From assembly GCA_002391675.1 (NCBI GenBank), contig DGFM01000036.1, positions 1 to 14,033 on the forward strand: a DNA stretch of 14,033 nucleotides. Direction: 5' to 3'. The stretch comes from Cloacimonetes bacterium UBA3900 (lineage in GTDB: Bacteria; Cloacimonadota; Cloacimonadia; Cloacimonadales; Cloacimonadaceae). Made by a program: the position numbers and the translations under genes. Shown here piece by piece: positions 1 to 6,610 of the stretch. The notes below the pieces were generated by a model, which worked only from the letters and a program-made list of their open reading frames with translations, was not told the DNA's origin and ran no database searches. The first letter of the stretch is position 1. Every line of letters starts with the position of its first letter.

Positions 1-19
1 AGATGTGTATAAGAGACAG
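1..19 (+). other. Residual Tn5/Nextera mosaic-end adapter
   Basis: Bases 1-19 read AGATGTGTATAAGAGACAG, identical to the Tn5 transposase mosaic end used in Nextera libraries. It abuts a tRNA exactly at the start of its anticodon stem, where no natural boundary is expected. This is sequencing adapter left on the contig end, not genomic sequence. Confidence 0.97.
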
Positions 20-69
20 ACTGACTCTTAATCAGTGGGTCCGGGGTTCGAATCCCCGGAGATGTACCA
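20..69 (+). tRNA. tRNA-Lys(CTT), 5' part missing
   Basis: What remains is the anticodon arm (stem ACTGA 20-24 with TCAGT 32-36, loop CTCTTAA with anticodon CTT at 27-29), a five-base variable loop, a T arm (CGGGG, loop TTCGAAT, CCCCG, 42-58), the 3' acceptor strand GAGATGT (59-65), discriminator A and an encoded CCA (67-69). The 5' acceptor strand and D arm are cut off by the adapter junction. Anticodon CTT reads the lysine codon AAG. The T6 run at 72-77 directly after CCA may help end the transcript. Confidence 0.93.
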
Positions 70-143
70 TCTTTTTTATATCACGGTGATTTGCCCTTTG
101 CTCCGTGTGATAAATGTGCTAAAGTGCGGCTTCTTCTCTAAAG

Positions 144-169
144 AATGACCGGCTTTAGCGCCGGTCATT
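144..169 (+). terminator. Terminator-like hairpin between tRNA-Lys and metK
   Basis: A perfect 10-bp stem (AATGACCGGC 144-153 with GCCGGTCATT 160-169) encloses a six-base loop, TTTAGC. The upstream side is A-rich and the stem ends in ATT followed by one more T, so the U-tract is short. It could end tRNA-Lys transcription, or act as a leader structure for metK, whose start is 54 bases downstream. The role is inferred; the pairing is seen. Confidence 0.6.
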
Positions 170-222
170 TGCTATTGGGCATATCATTTTAGAAAAACAA
201 TAAACCAAAGAGGAGAAAAGAG

Positions 223-1395
223 ATGAGCGCTAAGAATGCCAATCTCCCTTGTAACAAGAATGCTTACGTTTTCACCAGTGAATCCGTGAGCGAAGGCCAT
301 CCGGACAAGGTTTGTGACCAGGTTGCGGATGCAGTTTTGGATGCATATTTGGCTCAGGATCCCAATAGCCGTGTAGCCTGCGAGACCCTCTGCACCAAGA
401 ATCTATTCATCATGGCTGGTGAGACTTCCAGCAGCAAAAAAGTGGATTTGGACCTCGAATCCATAGCCCGCAAGGTCATCAAAGACATAGGCTATATCTA
501 TCCGGATAAGGGTTTTGACTTCAATTGCGAGATCCAAAACTATATGCACAATCAGGAGGCCGATCTGGCCAGAAATACAGGTGCGGGAGACCAGGGCTTG
601 ATGTTTGGGTATGCCTGCAATCAGACCAGGCAGATGATGCCTATTCCCATCACCATGGCCCACGAGCTGCTGCTGAAGCTCAAAAGGCTTCGTAAAGATG
701 GCACCTTGCCGCAGCTGCTCCCGGATGCCAAGTCTCAGGTCAGTATGCGCTATTGCGGCCACAAAGCCACATCCTTGGAGACGGTGGTGATTTCCACACA
801 CCATCAGCCTCTGGATGCCCAAGGTTTTGCCCGGCTCAAAGAAGCCATCACCGAGCTGGTGATCAATCCCACCATCCAAGAGATGGAAGACGATGAGCAC
901 ACGACGTTTAAGGCCAACAATTATGAGATCAAAATCAATCCCCTGGGTATGTGGGAAGATGGTGGCCCGGCTGCAGATTGCGGTGTTACGGGTCGCAAGA
1001 TCATCGTGGATACCTATGGTGGTTGGGCTCCACATGGTGGCGGTGCTTTTTCGGGCAAAGATGCCAGCAAGGTAGACCGCAGCGCCTCCTATATGGCACG
1101 TCATATCGCCAAAAGCGTGGTTGGTTCATCCCTGGCGGAAGAATGCCTGATCCAGGTCTCTTTCGTGATCGGTGATCATGAGCCTATCTCATTGATGGTG
1201 GATACCTTCGGCACCGGTGTCATGCCGGATGTGGAGATAGAAAAGCTGATAAGAAGCAATTTTGACTTGACAGTAAAGGGAATCATAGAATATCTTGACC
1301 TTAAGAAAGCGATATACTTGCCCACGGCGTCCTATGGTCATTTCGGCAGAGAGGATCAGGACTTTAGCTGGGAAAGAATACACAAGCTTACTTAA
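223..1395 (+). CDS. metK: S-adenosylmethionine synthetase (methionine adenosyltransferase)
   Basis: This cytoplasmic enzyme makes S-adenosylmethionine from methionine and ATP, releasing phosphate and pyrophosphate. The 390 residues match the usual bacterial length. Visible landmarks are SEGHPDK near the N terminus (His26, corresponding to the catalytic His14 of E. coli), the ATP-binding GAGDQG at 120-125, TGRKIIVDTYGG around 256-267, and the glycine-rich GGGAFSGKDASKVDRS at 272-287. The start is set by AGGAG at 211-215, seven bases before ATG. One small oddity is GGPAADCG at about 247-254, where most family members have GGPxGDxG; the Asp is kept. Its stop lies 10 bases before kdsA, so it probably heads the operon. 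I see no SAM riboswitch in the 150-base leader. Confidence 0.98.
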   Translation: MSAKNANLPCNKNAYVFTSESVSEGHPDKVCDQVADAVLDAYLAQDPNSRVACETLCTKNLFIMAGETSSSKKVDLDLESIARKVIKDIGYIYPDKGFDFNCEIQNYMHNQEADLARNTGAGDQGLMFGYACNQTRQMMPIPITMAHELLLKLKRLRKDGTLPQLLPDAKSQVSMRYCGHKATSLETVVISTHHQPLDAQGFARLKEAITELVINPTIQEMEDDEHTTFKANNYEIKINPLGMWEDGGPAADCGVTGRKIIVDTYGGWAPHGGGAFSGKDASKVDRSASYMARHIAKSVVGSSLAEECLIQVSFVIGDHEPISLMVDTFGTGVMPDVEIEKLIRSNFDLTVKGIIEYLDLKKAIYLPTASYGHFGREDQDFSWERIHKLT

Positions 1396-1405
1396 GGCAA
1401 GCAAT

Positions 1406-2209
1406 ATGAATCTATATCAAGAGTTACAGCAGGCTCCGACCTTCTTTTTGATCGCCGGACCCTGCGTGGTGGAAGAGTATGCCATCATGAAAGAGGTGGC
1501 AGAAACGCTGTGTGAGCTGAGCGATAAGCTGAGCATCCCGCTGGTGTTTAAAGCCTCTTACAGCAAGGCAAATCGCAGCTCGGTGACCTCCGCTTCCGGG
1601 CCGGGCATAGATGACGGCTTGGAGGTCTTGCAGAGGTTGAAAAGTGAATTTGGCTTTGCCATCCTCACGGACGTACACGAAAGCGACGAGGTGGAAAAAG
1701 CCGCTAAGGTATGTGATATTCTGCAGATACCTGCCTTCCTGTCCAGGCAAACCTTCCTGATCCGGGCGGCGGCGCAGACTTCACGCATCATCAACATCAA
1801 AAAAGGCCAATTCATGGCGCCGGAAGATATGCATTCCGCAGCCAAGAAAGCAGTTAGCGCGGGGAATGATCAGGTTTTGCTCACCGAGCGCGGAGCGAGT
1901 TTTGGCTATCACAACCTGGTGGTGGACTTTCGCAGCTTCCCCATCATGGCGGAAAGCGGCTTCCCTATCGTCTATGACGTGACGCATTCGCTGCAAAGAC
2001 CCTCCATCGGCAGAGTGTCCGGTGGAGCGCCGGAGTATGCGTCCATGATGGCATCTGCTGCTATTGCAACGGGATACGTGCAGGGCTTGTTCATCGAGAC
2101 CCACCCCAACCCTGCCCAGGCACTCAGCGATGCAGCCAGTATGTTGCCCCTGAACGAGCTTGAGGCCTTGCTAATCCGCGCTAAAAGGATAAAAGAGACT
2201 ATTACTTAG
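1406..2209 (+). CDS. kdsA: 3-deoxy-D-manno-octulosonate 8-phosphate synthase, metal-dependent type
   Basis: KdsA condenses phosphoenolpyruvate with arabinose 5-phosphate to give Kdo 8-phosphate, the precursor of the LPS inner-core sugar Kdo. The frame is open upstream into metK, but ATG 1406 (AAGG at 1394-1397, eight bases before) gives the usual compact 267-residue protein. Family motifs are IAGPC (16-20), FKASYSKANRSS (48-59), TDVHE (88-92), DVTHSLQRPS (191-200) and FIETHPNP (229-236). Residues Cys20, His194, Glu231 and Asp242 sit at exactly +9 relative to the metal ligands of Aquifex aeolicus KdsA (Cys11, His185, Glu222, Asp233). E. coli has Asn in place of the Cys. I therefore infer a metal-dependent enzyme. 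It is followed after 10 bases by kdsC. Confidence 0.97.
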   Translation: MNLYQELQQAPTFFLIAGPCVVEEYAIMKEVAETLCELSDKLSIPLVFKASYSKANRSSVTSASGPGIDDGLEVLQRLKSEFGFAILTDVHESDEVEKAAKVCDILQIPAFLSRQTFLIRAAAQTSRIINIKKGQFMAPEDMHSAAKKAVSAGNDQVLLTERGASFGYHNLVVDFRSFPIMAESGFPIVYDVTHSLQRPSIGRVSGGAPEYASMMASAAIATGYVQGLFIETHPNPAQALSDAASMLPLNELEALLIRAKRIKETIT

Positions 2210-2219
2210 TGGAGGTGAA

Positions 2220-2780
2220 TTGAAAGTGTTAAGACAGATTTTAAAGCCCCAAAAAGCAGCTGTGGACTGGGATAAGATAAAACTTTTGGCCTTTGATTGT
2301 GATGGTGTGCTCACCCGCGGTGGGATCATCTATGGCAATGAAGGGCAAGAACTTAAGGATTTTGATGCCCGCGATGGGCTGGGATTTATGATGCTGCGGT
2401 CTACGGATATACAGACTGCCGTGATCACGGGACGCACTTCTGAAGCGGTTGCGCGCCGCTGTGCAGACCTCAAGATAGATCATGTTTACCAGAAGATCCC
2501 CTATAAGCTCAAGCTGGCGGAAGAGCTTTTGCAAAAGCTGGGCTTAGGCTTTGAAAATATGCTGTTTATGGGCGATGACTGGAACGATTTTCCCCTCATG
2601 ATGGCCGTGGCGGTGTCCGTCTGTCCTGCCGATGCTGCGGATGGTATCCCGCATTTGGTGGACTACGTTACGCACGCCAAGGGCGGCCAGGGTGCAGTGA
2701 GAGAATGCATCGAGATGGTGCTCAAAAATAAAGGCATTTATGAACAGGCGATTCAGGCCTATCTGGCGAGGATTTCTTAG
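2220..2780 (+). CDS. kdsC: 3-deoxy-D-manno-octulosonate 8-phosphate phosphatase (HAD family)
   Basis: KdsC removes the phosphate from Kdo 8-phosphate, the step after KdsA. The 186 residues are the normal size for this small, cap-less HAD phosphatase. HAD motif I is FDCDGVL with Asp26 and Asp28, motif II is VITGRTSE (T70), a lysine-containing PYKLK stretch lies at 94-98, and motif III is MGDDWND at 117-123. The C-terminal GGQGAVRE (155-162) is the glycine-rich tail typical of KdsC. The start shown is TTG, four bases after a strong GGAGG (2211-2215); GTG at 2226 is an alternative with 10-base spacing. The last 41 bases overlap the start of lptC. Confidence 0.95.
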   Translation: MKVLRQILKPQKAAVDWDKIKLLAFDCDGVLTRGGIIYGNEGQELKDFDARDGLGFMMLRSTDIQTAVITGRTSEAVARRCADLKIDHVYQKIPYKLKLAEELLQKLGLGFENMLFMGDDWNDFPLMMAVAVSVCPADAADGIPHLVDYVTHAKGGQGAVRECIEMVLKNKGIYEQAIQAYLARIS

Positions 2781-3309
2781 CCTCCTGTTGCTGATTGGGG
2801 CTTTGGCCCTAACTTCCTGCGAGGGAGGGGATTTGACGCCCCCCACCCAAAGGTCGGATATCACTTCGCCTGATGAAACCAGCAAGGAAGTCTCCATCCT
2901 GGAATACACCGGAGACCACATAGAATACGAGCTTTACGCCAGTAAGGTAGACCGCTGGTATGAAAAAAGGCTGCTCAAGGCGATTGATGTGAGGATAAAG
3001 TCGGTAGACCCCAAGACGATGATGCCTACTTACTTGAGCGCCGATTCCACTATCGTGGACGACACCCGAAACATGATCTTTGCCTATGGAAAAGTGGTCT
3101 TAAGCTCGCCTTCGGGAAAGGTTTACGGCGATTCCATGGTTTGGGACAGAAATACAGACGAGATATTGGTGCCCGGGAAAGTGACGCTGGAGAAAGATGG
3201 CAACATCCTGAGGGGCGAGAGCTTACGCACCAATCCGGCGGTAGATTTTGCCTATATGGATGTGGTGAGTGCGGACGGGAAATTTGATGAAGCGGATTTT
3301 AATTGGTAG
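2740..3309 (+). CDS. lptC: LPS export periplasmic protein LptC, predicted lipoprotein
   Basis: LptC is the LPS transport component that receives LPS from the inner-membrane LptBFG extractor and passes it to LptA. The 189-residue protein opens with a basic n-region (NRRFRPIWR), a hydrophobic stretch (residues 11-24) and a lipobox LTSC with Cys27, so it should be a lipid-anchored periplasmic protein. E. coli LptC instead uses an uncleaved transmembrane helix; lipoprotein forms are familiar in FCB-group bacteria. The rest (55-180) is beta-rich, with GKVVLSSPSGKVYGDSMVWD followed by PGKVTLEKDGNILRGESL, in keeping with the Lpt beta-jellyroll fold. ATG 2740 has AAAGG at 2730-2734. The signal peptide needs this start even though it overlaps kdsC by 41 bases. 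Its family is clear from context and fold pattern more than from strong sequence identity. Confidence 0.88.
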   Translation: MNRRFRPIWRGFLSLLLLIGALALTSCEGGDLTPPTQRSDITSPDETSKEVSILEYTGDHIEYELYASKVDRWYEKRLLKAIDVRIKSVDPKTMMPTYLSADSTIVDDTRNMIFAYGKVVLSSPSGKVYGDSMVWDRNTDEILVPGKVTLEKDGNILRGESLRTNPAVDFAYMDVVSADGKFDEADFNW

Positions 3310-4372
3310 CCTGCTTTTGCTGCTGGCCATCTGTGTTTGGGCCAAACCGGCTTCCAAACAGGAAAGCTTCAAGCTCGTCCATTCTGACAAACTTTTTCTA
3401 AACCGTATGCACAACGAGCAGGTGCTGGAGCTCAGCGGTAAAGTGCATTTCTTCTATGGAGATACGGAGTTTAAGAGCGACAGGGCCTATCTCTTTGATA
3501 CCTCCAAGGTGGCGCGGCTGGATGGCAATGTGTGGGTGGGCAACGATTCCCTGGCCATCAAAGCGGATAGCGTGGCCTATTATCGCTACAATGAGGAGCT
3601 GAATCTGGGCGGCAAGGTGAGGGTCACCGAGGAGCGCAAGGATGGCTCCTTCAGATGGTTTGAGAGCGATTATGGCGTGTATAAACGGGATTTGGATCAG
3701 CTCACCGTGTGGAAGGATGTGCGCGCCTGGGATAAAGACGAGGATGCGCTCGCCAGTTGCGGCTATGCTTTTTGGGATAGAAAGGCCGGTTATGCTTATA
3801 TGATCGAGGAGCCTCAGATCAGGTCCAATGCGCCTGACAGCCTCTATATCCGGGCGGATAAGATCGAATACCATCACGAAGACCGCAAGATCATCGCCAC
3901 CTTCAATGCCTTCGTAAGTAGCGTGGATTATCAGGTAAATAGCGACTTCCTCATCTATCTGCTCAATGAGGAAAAGGTGGTCTTTACGGGGAAGCCGTCC
4001 TTTTTGTCGGACTACGCAATCGCCACTGCCGAAGAGTTTTACCTCTACCTGGATGAGCGGAAATTGGAGCGTGCCGAGCTGCAGGACAGCTGCAGGGTGA
4101 TCTTTTCACAGGAGCGCGGCGGAGTGAAGGAAAACATGGTGGAGGCAGGCTTTGTGAGCATCACCTTCCAGGATGATGGCATAGAATCTTTCAGCGCTTT
4201 AAACAAAGTGAGCTATTCCTTCCACCAGCCGGAAGGCGAAAAAGAGGACGAGTTTTACAATGTGGCCAAGGGAGAGTATTTGGAGGCGAAGTTTACGAGT
4301 GATAACAAGTTAGAGCTGATGAGGATGAGTCAGGGCATCCAAGGCAGCTACAAATTTCATAACAAGCCTTGA
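3287..4372 (+). CDS. lptA: LptA/OstA-like LPS transport protein, long form
   Basis: This is probably the periplasmic bridge protein that carries LPS between LptC and the outer-membrane LptD complex. ATG 3287 (GGGA at 3277-3280) gives a 361-residue protein with a clean signal peptide: MKR, a leucine-rich core and a V-W-A cleavage site after residue 19. A GTG at 3269 would add six residues before it and is less likely. The mature part shows repeated beta-strand units of the OstA type, starting SGKVHFFYG (50-58), DGNVWVGND (79-87) and GGKVRVTEE (108-116), each followed by an x-A-D or S-D-x-A-x-Y turn. E. coli LptA has only 185 residues, so this is roughly double length, like OstA-like proteins of FCB bacteria. 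The gene overlaps lptC by 23 bases. It could be an LptD N-domain-like protein, but no beta-barrel follows. Confidence 0.82.
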   Translation: MKRILIGSLLLLLAICVWAKPASKQESFKLVHSDKLFLNRMHNEQVLELSGKVHFFYGDTEFKSDRAYLFDTSKVARLDGNVWVGNDSLAIKADSVAYYRYNEELNLGGKVRVTEERKDGSFRWFESDYGVYKRDLDQLTVWKDVRAWDKDEDALASCGYAFWDRKAGYAYMIEEPQIRSNAPDSLYIRADKIEYHHEDRKIIATFNAFVSSVDYQVNSDFLIYLLNEEKVVFTGKPSFLSDYAIATAEEFYLYLDERKLERAELQDSCRVIFSQERGGVKENMVEAGFVSITFQDDGIESFSALNKVSYSFHQPEGEKEDEFYNVAKGEYLEAKFTSDNKLELMRMSQGIQGSYKFHNKP

Positions 4373-4396
4373 CAACTGCCAAAATCCGGCTAAATT
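4369..4396 (+). promoter_or_regulatory. Predicted promoter immediately upstream of lptB
   Basis: A perfect TTGACA -35 element (4369-4374, overlapping the lptA stop codon) is followed after 16 bases by TAAATT (4391-4396), a 4/6 match to the -10 consensus. The same bases also fit the Bacteroidetes-type pattern, TTG, 19 bases, then TAAATTTT (7/8 match to TAnnTTTG). Transcription would begin about 4403-4404, at the lptB ATG itself. Not tested experimentally here. Confidence 0.55.
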
Positions 4397-4403
4397 TTAG
4401 GGT

Positions 4404-5144
4404 ATGAAGACACAAACGTTAAGAGCTCACAACCTGGTGAAGGTCTACGGGCGTCGCACCGTGGTCAATGATCTCTCCCTCGAGATCAATCAGGGTGAAG
4501 TTGTGGCTATTTTGGGGCCAAACGGAGCCGGCAAGACTACCACTTTTTATATGATCATCGGGCTGGCTAAACCCAATCGCGGCAGAGTGATGCTGGATGA
4601 TAAAGACATCACCCGCCTTCCCATGTACAAGCGGGCGAGGCTGGGGCTGGGCTACCTGGCTCAGGCGCCTTCCATCTTTGCAAAGCTGAGCGTGCAGGAT
4701 AATATCCTCGCCATTTTGCAGACGCTCAAGCTTCCCAAAGCAGAGCAAAAGCGTCGCCTGGAAGAAGCTCTCAGCGAGCTGGGTCTCACCAAACTGGCCA
4801 AACAAAAGGCGTATACGCTCTCGGGTGGAGAACGCCGTAAGCTGGAGATCACCCGCGCCTTGGTGACTTCGCCTTCCTTCATCTTCATGGATGAGCCCTT
4901 TGCGGGTGTGGATCCCATCGCTGTGGCAGACATTCAGGATATCATTGCCAAGCTTAGAGATAAGAATATTGGAGTGATGATTACAGACCATAATGTGATC
5001 GAGACTTTGAAAATCGTCAATCGTGCTTATATTATTTTTGAAGGGAAGGTGATCGTCTCCGGATCTTCGCGCGAGCTCATCAACGATGAACAGGCTCGGC
5101 AAGTGTATCTGGGAGAACGCTTCCTGAGTAACCCCTTTGAGTGA
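4404..5144 (+). CDS. lptB: LPS export ABC transporter ATP-binding protein LptB
   Basis: LptB is the cytoplasmic ATPase that drives LPS extraction from the inner membrane with LptF and LptG (neither is in this window). The 246-residue protein contains one ABC domain: Walker A GPNGAGKTT (38-46), Q-loop Gln87 in YLAQAPSIF, signature LSGGERRKLEIT (139-150), Walker B FIFMDEP with Asp163-Glu164, and H-loop His196 in ITDHNV. The LSGGERRKLEI signature and the FAGVDPIAV D-loop are characteristic of LptB. Only AGGG ending one base before the ATG precedes the start, too close for a normal ribosome site, in line with a leaderless message from the promoter at 4369-4396. The gene ends five bases before the preferred rpoN start. 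Confidence 0.97.
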   Translation: MKTQTLRAHNLVKVYGRRTVVNDLSLEINQGEVVAILGPNGAGKTTTFYMIIGLAKPNRGRVMLDDKDITRLPMYKRARLGLGYLAQAPSIFAKLSVQDNILAILQTLKLPKAEQKRRLEEALSELGLTKLAKQKAYTLSGGERRKLEITRALVTSPSFIFMDEPFAGVDPIAVADIQDIIAKLRDKNIGVMITDHNVIETLKIVNRAYIIFEGKVIVSGSSRELINDEQARQVYLGERFLSNPFE

Positions 5145-5149
5145 TAACT

Positions 5150-6601
5150 ATGCAATTAAGTCAACACCTCGGCCTACGTCAAAAGCAGGAGCTTGCGCTC
5201 AAGCCCAAGATGCTGCAGTCTCTCAAGATGCTGGCTTTGCCCATTTTGGAGCTGGAGAGCTATATCAAACAAGAGCTTGAAAACAACCCGCTTTTGGAGA
5301 TTAGAGAAGAAAAGGACGAGGAGACTTCCGGCGAAACCGCGAGTAAAGATGGCAGCGAAAACGCCTCCTCCATCGAAGATCAGGATGGCCTGGACAGCCA
5401 ATCAAGCACCATAGAAGAGGTGAAAGAGCTCACGGAAATCCTGGATCAATGGAACGAATATCACTATTCATACTCCTCCAGAAGACAGGATTATGATGCG
5501 GAGCGGCCGGAGCGGCAGATTGTCTATGAAGAAGACGGGCGCAGCAACTACCTGGATCAGCTCAACCTCTATGACCTTAGCGAGGCGGAGCTGGATTTCT
5601 GCAATGAACTGCTGGATAGCTGCGATAGCTTTGGCTTCCTGCCTCAGGGGTACGACATCGCTGCGGCAGGTAAAATCTTCAAGCTAAGCCCCAAACGCGC
5701 TGAGGAATTGCACCAGCTCATGCTGAAACTCAGCCCTCAGGGTATCACCGCCCTCGATATTTCGCAGTGCCTGCTGGCGCAGCTCACGGAAGAACAGCTG
5801 GAAAATCGCATTGTGGTGGGCTTGGTTACGGATCAGTTTGACAACCTTATCCACCGTCGCTACCAAAAGCTGGCCTCACACTTTGGCGTCTCCGAAGAAA
5901 GCATCCTCATGGCCAAAGAGCAGGTGGCACGCCTGGACCCCAAGCCGGGATTGCGCATCCAACCATGCAACGCCAGCTACGTCTATCCAGACCTCACCTG
6001 GAAGCTCGTGGATGGTGAATATGTGGTGATCCTCAACGATCAAATCACGCCCAATATCATCATCAGTCCCCGCTACAGACAGATGATCCATAGAGGGTTT
6101 TCGGATAGGGATACACTGCGCTTCGTACGCAGTAGAGTCAATTCTGCCAAGTTTCTGATCAAATCTATCCATATGCGTATGCGCACCCTGGAGAAGGTGT
6201 CGCTTTCCATCATCAAGCATCAGAAAGACTTTTTCTACTCCGGCACAGGCATCCTGAAACCGCTCACCTACTCAGTGATTGCGCAGGATGTGGGCGTCAA
6301 TGAATCCACCATCTCCAGAGTGGTAAGCCACAAATATGCCGAGACGCCCTACGGGATCTTTGCCCTGAAAGACTTCTTCACCAGCACCGCCGGCCTGGAT
6401 AAGAACTTTGAAAGCATTTCGCGCCAACACGTGAAAAGCCAGATCATACTCATGGTGGAATGCGAGGACAAGAGTGAACCTTTGAGCGACCAGGAACTCA
6501 TGGATAAGCTCAAAGAACAAGGAATTACAGTATCAAGACGCATTGTGGCCAAGTACAGGCAAGAGCTTGGCATCCTCAATAGCCGTCTGAGAAGGAGTTA
6601 A
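5150..6601 (+). CDS. rpoN: RNA polymerase sigma-54 factor
   Basis: RpoN directs RNA polymerase to -24/-12 promoters that need an AAA+ activator. With ATG 5150 the protein has 483 residues, close to the 477 of E. coli. The N-terminal activator-interacting region is glutamine/leucine-rich (LALKPKMLQSLKMLALPILEL, about 15-36). An acidic, low-complexity linker follows (52-100), then the core-binding region (about 125-340), a helix-turn-helix with VGVNESTISRVVSHKY (about 381-396), and the RpoN box SRRIVAKYRQ at 462-471 (E. coli ARRTVAKYRE). A GTG at 5141 overlapping the lptB stop is an alternative start adding three residues; I prefer ATG 5150, preceded by GAGTGA. lptB-rpoN adjacency is the classical arrangement and suggests translational coupling. 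Confidence 0.97.
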   Translation: MQLSQHLGLRQKQELALKPKMLQSLKMLALPILELESYIKQELENNPLLEIREEKDEETSGETASKDGSENASSIEDQDGLDSQSSTIEEVKELTEILDQWNEYHYSYSSRRQDYDAERPERQIVYEEDGRSNYLDQLNLYDLSEAELDFCNELLDSCDSFGFLPQGYDIAAAGKIFKLSPKRAEELHQLMLKLSPQGITALDISQCLLAQLTEEQLENRIVVGLVTDQFDNLIHRRYQKLASHFGVSEESILMAKEQVARLDPKPGLRIQPCNASYVYPDLTWKLVDGEYVVILNDQITPNIIISPRYRQMIHRGFSDRDTLRFVRSRVNSAKFLIKSIHMRMRTLEKVSLSIIKHQKDFFYSGTGILKPLTYSVIAQDVGVNESTISRVVSHKYAETPYGIFALKDFFTSTAGLDKNFESISRQHVKSQIILMVECEDKSEPLSDQELMDKLKEQGITVSRRIVAKYRQELGILNSRLRRS

Positions 6602-6610
6602 TAGATTATT

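Noticed and set aside
70..222. SAM riboswitch or T-box in the metK leader
   Set aside because: No conserved SAM-I, SAM-II or SAM/SAH core could be seen. The only solid structure is the simple 10-bp hairpin, and an imperfect pairing at 79-112 has a two-base bulge and no conserved core.
403..1104. A 233-codon minus-strand open frame opposite metK
   Set aside because: Same reasoning: metK is intact on the + strand, and the antisense product shows no recognisable domain.
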